A stretch of 64,000 nucleotides of DNA from Streptomyces bungoensis (GTDB lineage: Bacteria; Actinomycetota; Actinomycetes; Streptomycetales; Streptomycetaceae), in NCBI RefSeq assembly GCF_001514215.1, contig NZ_KQ948855.1, positions 62,001-126,000 on the forward strand, written 5' to 3'. A program made the position numbers and the translations under genes. Position 1 is the stretch's first letter. Every line of letters starts with the position of its first letter. Of this stretch, positions 18,312-25,425 are shown in pieces. Below the pieces are notes generated by a model, which was given only the letters and a program-made list of their open reading frames with translations, searched no databases and had not been told where the DNA came from.

Positions 18312-18995
18312 TCAGCCGAGCGCGAGCAGGATGCCCAGCAGCACCGCGCCGGCCACCGCGGGCGCGACCACCTCGTAGGCCCAGCGGACGGTCACCTCGC
18401 CCTGGGCCGACGGGGTCTCTCCGCGGCGCTCCAGGGTCTGCCGGAGGTCGTCCATGACCTTGTCGGTCTCCGCGCGGGTGGGGACGTCACGACCGGCGCC
18501 GGAGCCGCCGAAGAGGCCGAAGCCGCCGAGGTCCGGGCCGCCGGGACGGTCGCCGCGGCGGCTCGCGGCGGCCGCGCGGGACTGGCCGCGGGCCGCCTTC
18601 TTGCGGGCGCGCAGCGAGACGGGAATGGCCCACAGCTGGTACTTGGTGCCGGAGTTGGCGACGACCTCGTTGGTGTAGCCGGAGCGCAGCGAGGCGATCT
18701 CGCCCCAGGGCAGGGTGATCACGCGGAAGGGGTTGCGGACCCGCAGCCGGTCCTCGCCCGCGAAGACCGCCGGGCGCAGGGTGAAGGCGATCACCAGCGG
18801 GACGGCCAGGATCAGCGCGGCCAGCGCCAGCCACGGCGTGCGCCCGTGCCCGCGGACCAGCGCGTCGAAGCCGAGCCAGCAGGCGAGGGCGAGCAGCAGC
18901 ACACCGGCCACGAGCGCCAGGGGCGAGCGGTAGATCAGATCCTTGGCGGTGGACGCGGGCTGTGGCGCCGGCGACGGGTGGTCCGGGGTCGTCAT
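18312..18995 (-). CDS. PH-like domain membrane protein
   Basis: 227 aa. Two hydrophobic segments near the N-terminus (about 25-45 and 53-72) precede a bacterial PH-like region (R-N-P-F-R-V-I-T-L-P-W-G-E-I-A-S-L), a basic/Gly-rich linker, and a final hydrophobic helix at the C-terminus (V-A-G-A-V-L-L-G-I-L-L-A-L). Typical of actinobacterial PH-domain proteins of unknown function. Start chosen at ATG 18995, with a CAGAAT -10-like box seven bases upstream; longer upstream versions are Arg-rich and unlikely. Divergent from deoC. Confidence 0.75.
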   Translation of the reverse strand: MTTPDHPSPAPQPASTAKDLIYRSPLALVAGVLLLALACWLGFDALVRGHGRTPWLALAALILAVPLVIAFTLRPAVFAGEDRLRVRNPFRVITLPWGEIASLRSGYTNEVVANSGTKYQLWAIPVSLRARKKAARGQSRAAAASRRGDRPGGPDLGGFGLFGGSGAGRDVPTRAETDKVMDDLRQTLERRGETPSAQGEVTVRWAYEVVAPAVAGAVLLGILLALG

Positions 18996-19179
18996 GCCCC
19001 CGATTCTGCATGATGCCCGCGGCACCCGGCCGAGCCGCCCGGACGCCGCGCGGACGCCCGGGCGTGCTCGGGTGCGGGCGGTCGTCGGCCGGCGGCACGG
19101 TTGCCCGCGCCCCGTGACGTGGGGACGTTTCCCGGTGCCGCTCGGGCGTCCGGTGTCCGCCGCCCGGGGCTGTACAGCC

Positions 19180-19193
19180 GCTACGCGCGTAGA
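19180..19193. promoter_or_regulatory. Palindromic operator in the deoC promoter (site 2)
   Basis: GCTACGCGCGTAGA with the perfect core CTACGCGCGTAG at 19181-19192. It directly abuts the -10 candidate TATGCT (19194-19199), and the GTG start of deoC follows six bases later. The operator fills the -10/-35 spacer, consistent with repression. Confidence 0.75.
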
Positions 19194-19205
19194 TATGCTC
19201 GTCTG

Positions 19206-20168
19206 GTGACCATGCCCACCACTGCACCCGCACACCGGCTCTCAGACGTCACCGCGTCCGACAGCACGCTGCGCCGCTTCCTGCACGGACTGCCCGGCGT
19301 CGACGCGGTCGGCCTGGAGGCGCGCGCCGCGTCTCTCGGCACCCGTTCCATCAAGACCACCGCGAAGGCGTACGCCATCGACCTCGCCATCTCGATGGTC
19401 GACCTGACGACGCTGGAGGGCGCGGACACCCCGGGCAAGGTCCGGGCGCTCGGCGCCAAGGCGGTCCGCCCCGACCCGACGGACCGCACGGCCCCGGCCA
19501 CGGCCGCGGTCTGCGTCTACCCCGACATGGTGGCCGCCGCCAAGGAGGCCGTCGCCGGCTCCGGCGTCAAGGTCGCCTCGGTCGCCACCGCCTTCCCGGC
19601 CGGCCGCGCCGCGCTCGACGTGAAGCTGGCCGACGTCCGGGACGCCGTCGCCGCGGGCGCCGACGAGATCGACATGGTCATCGACCGGGGCGCGTTCCTC
19701 GCGGGCAAGTACCTGAAGGTGTACGACGAGATCGTCGCCGTGAAGGAGGCCTGCGGCGCGGACGCCCGGCTGAAGGTCATCTTCGAGACCGGCGAGCTGT
19801 CGACGTACGACAACATCCGCCGGGCGAGCTGGCTGGGCATGCTGGCGGGCGCCGACTTCATCAAGACGTCCACCGGCAAGGTCGCCGTCAACGCCACCCC
19901 CGCCAACACCCTGCTGATGCTGGAGGCGGTGCGCGACTTCCGCGCCCAGACCGGCGTCCAGGTCGGCGTGAAGCCCGCGGGCGGCATCCGCACCAGCAAG
20001 GACGCGATCAAGTTCCTGGTGCTGGTCAACGAGACCGTGGGCGAGGACTGGCTGGACAACCACTGGTTCCGCTTCGGCGCCTCCTCCCTGCTGAACGACC
20101 TGCTGATGCAGCGGCAGAAGCTGGCCACCGGCCGTTACTCCGGCCCCGACTACGTGACGGTGGACTGA
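19206..20168 (+). CDS. deoC: Deoxyribose-phosphate aldolase
   Basis: Splits 2-deoxyribose-5-phosphate into acetaldehyde and glyceraldehyde-3-phosphate. 320 aa, the longer (eukaryote-like) DeoC type with an N-terminal extension compared with E. coli. The Schiff-base lysine is in D-F-I-K-T-S-T-G-K (about 219), the proton-relay lysine in V-G-V-K-P-A-G-G-I-R. Start GTG 19206 (V-T-M-P-T-T) is preferred over the ATG two codons later because it gives the six-base spacing to TATGCT. Seven bases separate it from the ALDH gene, so acetaldehyde is passed to enzymes of the same operon. Confidence 0.94.
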   Translation: MTMPTTAPAHRLSDVTASDSTLRRFLHGLPGVDAVGLEARAASLGTRSIKTTAKAYAIDLAISMVDLTTLEGADTPGKVRALGAKAVRPDPTDRTAPATAAVCVYPDMVAAAKEAVAGSGVKVASVATAFPAGRAALDVKLADVRDAVAAGADEIDMVIDRGAFLAGKYLKVYDEIVAVKEACGADARLKVIFETGELSTYDNIRRASWLGMLAGADFIKTSTGKVAVNATPANTLLMLEAVRDFRAQTGVQVGVKPAGGIRTSKDAIKFLVLVNETVGEDWLDNHWFRFGASSLLNDLLMQRQKLATGRYSGPDYVTVD

Positions 20169-20174
20169 TCCCCC

Positions 20175-21605
20175 ATGGCTTTTGAGTACGCACCCGCCCC
20201 CGAGTCGCGCGCGATCGTCGACATCGCGCCCTCGTACGGCCTGTTCATCGACGGCGAGTTCACCGAGGCGGCCGACGGCAAGGTCTTCAAGACGGTCAGC
20301 CCGTCCACCGAGGAGGTCCTCTCCGAGGTCGCGCGGGCCGGCGCCGAGGACGTCGACCGCGCCGTCCGGGCCGCCCGCAAGGCGTTCGAGAAGTGGTCGG
20401 CGCTGCCCGGTTCCGAGCGCGCCAAGTACCTGTTCCGCATCGCCCGCATCGTCCAGGAGCGCAGCCGCGAGCTGGCGGTCCTGGAGACGCTGGACAACGG
20501 CAAGCCGATCAAGGAGACGCGCGACGCCGACCTGCCCCTGGTCGCCGCGCACTTCTTCTACTACGCGGGCTGGGCGGACAAGCTCGGCCACGCCGGGTTC
20601 GGCCCCGACCCGCGTCCGCTCGGCGTCGCCGGCCAGGTCATCCCGTGGAACTTCCCGCTGCTGATGCTGGCGTGGAAGATCGCCCCGGCGCTGGCCACCG
20701 GCAACACGGTCGTCCTGAAGCCCGCCGAGACCACCCCCCTGTCGGCGCTGTTCTTCGCGGACGTCTGCCGCCAGGCCGGCCTGCCCAAGGGCGTCGTCAA
20801 CATCCTCCCGGGCTACGGCGACGCGGGCGCCGCGCTCGTCGCGCACCCGGACGTGAACAAGGTCGCCTTCACCGGCTCGACGGCCGTGGGCAAGGAGATC
20901 GCCCGCACGGTCGCCGGCACGGACAAGAAGCTCACCCTCGAACTCGGCGGCAAGGGCGCGAACATCGTCTTCGACGACGCCCCGATCGACCAGGCCGTCG
21001 AGGGCATCGTGAACGGCATCTTCTTCAACCAGGGCCAGGTCTGCTGCGCGGGCAGCCGGCTGCTCGTCCAGGAGTCGATCCAGGAGGAGCTGCTGGAGTC
21101 CCTCAAGCGGCGCCTGTCCACGCTCCGCCTCGGCGACCCGCTGGACAAGAACACCGACATCGGCGCGATCAACTCCGCCGAGCAGCTCGCGCGGATCACC
21201 GCGCTCGCCGAGCAGGGCGAGGCGGAGGGCGCCGAGCGCTGGTCCCCGGCCTGCGAACTGCCCTCGGCCGGCTACTGGTTCGCGCCGACGCTGTTCACCG
21301 GCGTCACCCAGGCGCACACCGTCGCCCGGGAGGAGATCTTCGGCCCGGTGCTGTCGGTCCTCACCTTCCGCACGCCGGACGAGGCGGTCGCCAAGGCGAA
21401 CAACACGCCGTACGGCCTGTCGGCGGGCATCTGGACCGAGAAGGGCTCCCGGATCCTGGCCGTCGCGAGCAAGCTGCGCGCGGGTGTCGTCTGGTCCAAC
21501 ACGTTCAACAAGTTCGACCCGACCTCGCCCTTCGGCGGCTACAAGGAGTCGGGCTTCGGCCGCGAGGGCGGCCGCCACGGCCTGGAGGCGTACCTCGATG
21601 TCTGA
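20175..21605 (+). CDS. Aldehyde dehydrogenase, catalytically complete
   Basis: 476 aa NAD(P)-dependent aldehyde dehydrogenase. The catalytic cysteine lies in G-Q-V-C-C-A-G-S (about 288), the general base Glu in T-L-E-L-G-G-K-G (about 253), the cofactor/oxyanion Asn in P-W-N-F-P, and E-I-F-G-P-V-L-S closes the active site. Position directly after deoC argues that it oxidises the acetaldehyde from deoxyribose-5-phosphate cleavage to acetate; this substrate is inferred. The stop overlaps the start of the next gene (ATGTCTGA), so the two proteins are translationally coupled. Confidence 0.9.
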   Translation: MAFEYAPAPESRAIVDIAPSYGLFIDGEFTEAADGKVFKTVSPSTEEVLSEVARAGAEDVDRAVRAARKAFEKWSALPGSERAKYLFRIARIVQERSRELAVLETLDNGKPIKETRDADLPLVAAHFFYYAGWADKLGHAGFGPDPRPLGVAGQVIPWNFPLLMLAWKIAPALATGNTVVLKPAETTPLSALFFADVCRQAGLPKGVVNILPGYGDAGAALVAHPDVNKVAFTGSTAVGKEIARTVAGTDKKLTLELGGKGANIVFDDAPIDQAVEGIVNGIFFNQGQVCCAGSRLLVQESIQEELLESLKRRLSTLRLGDPLDKNTDIGAINSAEQLARITALAEQGEAEGAERWSPACELPSAGYWFAPTLFTGVTQAHTVAREEIFGPVLSVLTFRTPDEAVAKANNTPYGLSAGIWTEKGSRILAVASKLRAGVVWSNTFNKFDPTSPFGGYKESGFGREGGRHGLEAYLDV

Positions 21606-22485
21606 CGCGCGACTGTCTGTCTTCAAGACCTACAAGCTGTACGTCGGCGGGAAGTTCCCGCGTTCCGAGAGCGGCCGGGTGTACGAGGTGACCGACGCAA
21701 AGGGCAAGTGGCTCGCCAACGCTCCGCAGTCCTCCCGCAAGGACGCCCGGGACGCGGTGGTCGCCGCGCGCAAGGCGTTCGGTGCCTGGTCCGGCGCGAC
21801 GGCGTACAACCGCGGCCAGGTGCTGTACCGGGTCGCGGAGATGCTGGAGGGGCGCCGCGACCAGTTCACCCGTGAGGTCGCGGACGCCGAGGGCCTGTCG
21901 AAGTCCAAGGCGGCCGCGGTCGTGGACGCCACGGTCGACCGCTGGGTCTGGTACGCGGGCTGGACCGACAAGATCGCCCAGGTGGTGGGCGGCGCCAACC
22001 CGGTCGCCGGCCCCTACTTCAACCTCTCCTCGCCCGAGCCGACCGGCGTGGTCGCCGTCCTGGCCCCGCAGGAGTCGTCCTTCCTCGGCCTGGTCTCCGT
22101 CCTGGCCCCCGTGATCGCCACCGGCAACACCGCGGTCGTGATCGCCTCCGAGAAGGCCCCGCTGCCCGCCCTGTCCCTGGGCGAGGTGCTGGCCACCTCC
22201 GACGTGCCGGGCGGCGTGGTCAACGTCCTGTCCGGCCGTACGGCGGAGATCGCGGCGCCGCTGGCCGCGCACCAGGACGTCAACGCGATCGACCTCGCGG
22301 GCGCCGACGAGGTGCTGGCGAAGGAGCTGGAGATCGCGGCGGCGGACAACCTCAAGCGCGTCGTGCGTCCACAGCCTGTGGACTACTTCGAGACGCCCGG
22401 CACCGACCGGCTGACGGCCTTCCTGGAGACCAAGACCGTCTGGCACCCGACGGGCTCCCTGGGCGCCTCCGGCTCCTCCTACTGA
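21598..22485 (+). CDS. Aldehyde dehydrogenase-like protein lacking the catalytic domain
   Basis: 295 aa, about 180 shorter than a normal ALDH. It aligns with the N-terminal/cofactor-binding part of the family (K-L-Y-V-G-G-K-F-P-R-S-E-S-G, A-A-R-K-A-F-G-A-W-S, V-V-A-V-L-A-P-Q, A-T-G-N-T-A-V-V) but has no E-L-G-G segment and no catalytic cysteine region. It ends in a unique tail (P-T-G-S-L-G-A-S-G-S-S-Y). The 8-base overlap with the upstream ALDH suggests equimolar expression and complex formation. Human ALDH16A1 combines two ALDH domains of which the second is catalytically compromised; this pair resembles a split version. Confidence 0.8.
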   Translation: MSDARLSVFKTYKLYVGGKFPRSESGRVYEVTDAKGKWLANAPQSSRKDARDAVVAARKAFGAWSGATAYNRGQVLYRVAEMLEGRRDQFTREVADAEGLSKSKAAAVVDATVDRWVWYAGWTDKIAQVVGGANPVAGPYFNLSSPEPTGVVAVLAPQESSFLGLVSVLAPVIATGNTAVVIASEKAPLPALSLGEVLATSDVPGGVVNVLSGRTAEIAAPLAAHQDVNAIDLAGADEVLAKELEIAAADNLKRVVRPQPVDYFETPGTDRLTAFLETKTVWHPTGSLGASGSSY

Positions 22486-22501
22486 GTCCCGTCCCGCAGC
22501 C

Positions 22502-22539
22502 GAGCCGCGCCACCCCTCCGTCCGGGGGCGGCGCGGCTC
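22502..22539. terminator. Bidirectional hairpin between convergent genes
   Basis: Stem GAGCCGCGCC (22502-22511) with 22530-22539, 18-base loop. It lies between the ALDH-like gene and the convergent small secreted protein gene and can serve both. Confidence 0.6.
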
Positions 22540-22549
22540 TCCCGTCCGG

Positions 22550-22774
22550 TCACGCCTCCGAGCCGCCGCCCAGCAGGCCCCCGAGCTGCTCCAGGGTCGG
22601 GACGGCGCCGATCGGGCCGGTCTGGGCGAGGGGGCCGGTCAGGCCGGAGAGCGGGGCGCCGTCGTCCTTGGCGGACGCCGCCGGCGCACCCACGGCGAGC
22701 GCCGCGGCGGCGGCCGCGAGGACGAACAGCGCGCACCGCGCGGTGGGACGGAGAGGGGACGTGTGTCGTGCCAT
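22550..22774 (-). CDS. Small secreted protein
   Basis: 74 aa from ATG 22774. A signal peptide is clear: R-H-T-S-P-L-R-P-T-A-R, hydrophobic A-L-F-V-L-A-A-A-A-A-A-L-A-V-G, and A-S-A cleavage near residue 35, leaving about 39 residues with L-T-G-P-L-A-Q-T-G-P and L-G-G-L-L-G-G-G. The mature part resembles that of the secreted protein at 28702 (Gly/Leu repeats). An in-frame ATG at 22807 would add MYSLYRKAVPA; I prefer 22774 because GAAGGCGG precedes it at suitable distance and the signal peptide is then normal length. Function unknown. Confidence 0.65.
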   Translation of the reverse strand: MARHTSPLRPTARCALFVLAAAAAALAVGAPAASAKDDGAPLSGLTGPLAQTGPIGAVPTLEQLGGLLGGGSEA

Positions 22775-22815
22775 CGCGGGAACCGCCTTCCGATACAGCG
22801 AATACATTGCGTCAG

Positions 22816-22821
22816 ATTATA
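22816..22821 (-). promoter_or_regulatory. Consensus TATAAT -10 box
   Basis: Perfect TATAAT on the minus strand in an otherwise G+C-rich region, upstream of the small secreted protein. It lies eight bases before the alternative ATG at 22807. No good -35 at 16-18 bases. Confidence 0.5.
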
Positions 22822-22910
22822 AGTACGCAGAGTAGTCGACGTGTGATCCGTACTCCAAAGCCGACCCGCGGGGTCGGCAGGGCGCTCGCCATACGTCAAA
22901 CTGGTGTTCC

Positions 22911-23546
22911 GTGAGCCTTCATCCCCCGTCCCCCGCCCGTGTCGTGCTGCTGTGCGGCCCCTCGGGTTCGGGCAAGTCCCTGGTCGCCGCCCGGTCCGGG
23001 CTGCCCGTGCTGCGCCTCGACGACTTCTACAAGGAGGCCGGCGACCCCACGCTGCCGCTGGTGGACGGGAGTTCGGACATCGACTGGGACCATCCGCTGT
23101 CGTGGGACGCGGACGTCGCGATCGAGGCCATCGCCCGCCTCTGCACGACCGGGTCGACCCCCGTACCGGTGTACGACATCGCGCTCAGCGCCCGTACCGG
23201 CGAGGAGACGCTGCACATCGGGCGCACCCCGCTGTTCATCGCCGAGGGCATCTTCGCCGCCGAGATCGTGGAGCGCTGCCGCGAACGGGGCCTGCTCGCC
23301 GACGCGCTGTGCCTGACCCGGGGTGCGGCCACCACCTTCCGCCGCCGCTTCCTGCGCGACCTGCGCGAGGGCCGCAAGTCGGTGCCGTTCCTGCTGCGCC
23401 GCGGCTGGCGGCTGATGCGCGCCGAGCGGTCGATCGTGGCCCGCCAGGTGTCCCTGGGCGCGCATCCCTGCGACCGCGACGAGGCGCTGGGCCGGCTGGC
23501 GGCAGCGGCGGCCGGACGGCAGGCGCACCGGCAGACGGTGGCGTGA
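22911..23546 (+). CDS. Uridine kinase-like P-loop protein
   Basis: 211 aa nucleoside kinase fold. Walker A G-P-S-G-S-G-K-S is at residues 16-23, followed by L-R-L-D-D-F-Y-K-E (the Asp-Asp-Phe-Tyr motif of uridine kinase/PRK relatives), the W-D-H-P substrate segment and P-V-Y-D-I-A. It would phosphorylate uridine/cytidine or a related substrate with ATP or GTP, a salvage step in keeping with the neighbouring nucleoside genes, but no shared operator is present upstream. GTG 22911 is the start; the identity of the substrate is unproven. Confidence 0.75.
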   Translation: MSLHPPSPARVVLLCGPSGSGKSLVAARSGLPVLRLDDFYKEAGDPTLPLVDGSSDIDWDHPLSWDADVAIEAIARLCTTGSTPVPVYDIALSARTGEETLHIGRTPLFIAEGIFAAEIVERCRERGLLADALCLTRGAATTFRRRFLRDLREGRKSVPFLLRRGWRLMRAERSIVARQVSLGAHPCDRDEALGRLAAAAAGRQAHRQTVA

Positions 23547-23599
23547 CCCGCACGGGCGGGGCCGTCGCGCGGCGGCCGTACGCCCGGCCCGTACACACG

Positions 23600-23644
23600 G
23601 GAAGCGGGACTGGACGGCCCCCCCGGTCCACCAGTCCCGCTTCC
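23600..23644 (+). terminator. Strong hairpin after the uridine-kinase-like gene
   Basis: Perfect 14-bp stem GGAAGCGGGACTGG (23600-23613) with 23631-23644 and a 17-base loop, between this gene and convergent sigQ. Confidence 0.75.
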
Positions 23645-23651
23645 TTCGTGC

Positions 23652-23738
23652 TCCCCCGTGCTTCCCCCGTGGGATCCCACCCCCCAGTGGTCCCCCGTTT
23701 CCCCGTTCCCCCGTGCTCGGGTCACCCCCCGGTGACCC
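23652..23738. repeat. C-rich CCCCCGT repeats 3' of sigQ
   Basis: Four CCCCCGT and one CCCCGT copies within about 70 bases, plus a GGTCACC/GGTGACC inverted repeat near 23720-23738. Two further CCCCCGTG copies lie inside sigQ near 24308-24325. They follow no codon phase. Confidence 0.5.
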
Positions 23739-23745
23739 CCGACCT

Positions 23746-24483
23746 TCAGGCGACCAGTTCGCCGAAGGCGTTCTCCTCGTCACGGCCGAAGCTGAGGACC
23801 TCGTCCTCGCGCAGCCGGCGCAGGGAGCGCCAGATGCTGGACTTCACCGTGCCGACACTGATGCCGAGGATCTCGGCGATCTCCGGGTCCGTGCGGCCCT
23901 CGTAGTAGCGCAGGACCAGCATCGTGCGCTGGAGTTCGGGCAGCCGGGCCAGCGCCTGCCACAGGACCGCGCGCAGTTCCGTGCCGCGCATCGCGTCCGT
24001 CTCGCCGGGCGTCTCCGGCAGTTCCTCGGTCGGGTACTCGTTGAGCTTGCGGCGCCGCCAGGCGCTGATGTGCAGGTTCGTCATGGTGCGGCGCAGGTAG
24101 CCGCCGACCGCCGCCTTGTCGCTGATGCGGTCCCACGCCCGGTAGGTCGAGAACAGCGCGCTCTGCAGCAGGTCCTCGGCCTCGTAGCGGTCGCCGGTCA
24201 GGTGGTAGGCGGTGGCGTACAGGGAGGCGCGGCGCTCCTGGACGTAGGCGGTGAACTCCGCCTCCGTCAGCGAACGGCGCTCCCCCGAGTCCTCCCTGTA
24301 CGCGGATCCCCCGTGCGGTTCCCCCGTGTGCGCGTCGACCACCGTCATGTAACCGGTGTGCTGACGCCCGGTACCGCGAGCGCACCCCCGCTGGCTCATG
24401 GCACCGGACTTCTCCGAACCCCGGTTCACGTCGTGCAGCCGCGTGACCACTGCGCTGGTGCTGATGCTGTGCAGCGTGTTCAT
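23746..24483 (-). CDS. sigQ: ECF RNA polymerase sigma factor SigQ
   Basis: 245 aa. Sigma region 2 spans about 75-145 (L-Y-A-T-A-Y-H-L-T-G-D ... A-E-D-L-L-Q-S-A-L; Y-L-R-R-T-M-T-N). Region 4 spans about 175-232 (L-P-E-L-Q-R-T-M-L-V-L-R-Y-Y-E-G ... G-I-S-V-G-T-V-K-S). The first ~70 residues are an unstructured N-terminal extension. Start ATG 24483 is preceded by GGGGGAGCGAG; an upstream in-frame ATG at 24585 has no such site. Divergent from afsQ1-afsQ2, the arrangement known in S. coelicolor, where the AfsQ1/Q2 system controls sigQ and both affect antibiotic production under nitrogen stress. The AfsQ1 box lies between them. Confidence 0.92.
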   Translation of the reverse strand: MNTLHSISTSAVVTRLHDVNRGSEKSGAMSQRGCARGTGRQHTGYMTVVDAHTGEPHGGSAYREDSGERRSLTEAEFTAYVQERRASLYATAYHLTGDRYEAEDLLQSALFSTYRAWDRISDKAAVGGYLRRTMTNLHISAWRRRKLNEYPTEELPETPGETDAMRGTELRAVLWQALARLPELQRTMLVLRYYEGRTDPEIAEILGISVGTVKSSIWRSLRRLREDEVLSFGRDEENAFGELVA

Positions 24484-24591
24484 CTCGCGCTCCCCCGTCG
24501 TGGACTTCCGGTGTTCGCCTCGCTCGGTTTCCTGCTCGGCGTCACTTCCTTGCCTGTGCCGAGTAGCTTGCCGAGCGACCTTCATCGCCGT

Positions 24592-24618
24592 GTCAGCCGA
24601 CTGTCACAGACCTGTCAC
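24592..24618. promoter_or_regulatory. AfsQ1 binding box with a third half-site
   Basis: GTCAC-n6-GTCAC at 24603-24618 matches exactly the described AfsQ1 consensus GTnAC-n6-GTnAC. A further GTCAG lies at 24592-24596, also six bases away, giving three direct repeats with an 11-base period. It sits in the sigQ/afsQ1 intergenic region, upstream of both genes. Confidence 0.8.
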
Positions 24619-24747
24619 AGGGACCGGCCCCGGGCGCGTCACGGAGCACGCACGGACGGTGGCCGTGACGGGAGCCCGGCGGCGGCCCGGCAGGGGCCTG
24701 GCGCCGACAGGTCGTACGAGACCCCGTCCATGGGCCAGAATGAGCCC

Positions 24748-25425
24748 GTGCCTTCCCTGTTGCTGATCGAGGACGACGACGCCATCCGTACGGCCCTGGA
24801 GCTCTCCCTGACGCGCCAGGGACACCGGGTGGCCACCGCTGCCAGTGGTGAGGACGGTCTGAAGCTGCTGCGTGAGCAGCGGCCGGATCTGATCGTGCTG
24901 GACGTGATGCTGCCCGGCATCGACGGTTTCGAGGTGTGCCGGCGCATCCGGCGCACCGACCAGCTGCCGATCATTCTGCTGACCGCCCGCAGCGACGACA
25001 TCGACGTGGTCGTCGGGCTGGAGTCCGGCGCCGACGACTACGTGGTCAAGCCGGTGCAGGGCCGGGTGCTGGACGCCCGGATCCGCGCCGTGCTGCGGCG
25101 CGGGGAGCGCGAGTCCAGCGACTCGGCGACCTTCGGCAGCCTGGTCATCGACCGGTCGGCCATGACCGTGACGAAGAACGGCGAGGACCTGCAGCTGACC
25201 CCGACCGAGCTCAGGCTCCTGCTGGAGCTGAGCCGGCGGCCCGGTCAGGCGCTGTCCCGGCAGCAGCTGTTGCGGCTGGTGTGGGAGCACGACTACCTGG
25301 GCGACTCGCGCCTGGTGGACGCGTGTGTGCAGCGGCTGCGCGCCAAGGTGGAGGACGTGCCGTCGTCCCCGACCCTGATCCGTACGGTCCGTGGTGTCGG
25401 CTACCGCCTGGACGCGCCTCAGTGA
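24748..25425 (+). CDS. afsQ1: Response regulator AfsQ1 (OmpR/PhoB class)
   Basis: 225 aa. The receiver domain (1-115) has the acidic pocket E-D-D-D, phospho-acceptor Asp52 in I-V-L-D-V-M-L-P-G, T in L-L-T-A-R and K in V-V-K-P. The C-terminal winged helix (about 130-225) reads L-T-P-T-E-L-R-L-L-L-E-L ... V-D-A-C-V-Q-R-L-R-A-K-V-E and R-T-V-R-G-V-G-Y-R. Partner kinase AfsQ2 overlaps its stop. Start GTG 24748 gives the length known for AfsQ1; CAGAAT six bases upstream may be a -10 box. Activates antibiotic pathway regulators and sigQ in S. coelicolor in response to nitrogen imbalance. Confidence 0.95.
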   Translation: MPSLLLIEDDDAIRTALELSLTRQGHRVATAASGEDGLKLLREQRPDLIVLDVMLPGIDGFEVCRRIRRTDQLPIILLTARSDDIDVVVGLESGADDYVVKPVQGRVLDARIRAVLRRGERESSDSATFGSLVIDRSAMTVTKNGEDLQLTPTELRLLLELSRRPGQALSRQQLLRLVWEHDYLGDSRLVDACVQRLRAKVEDVPSSPTLIRTVRGVGYRLDAPQ

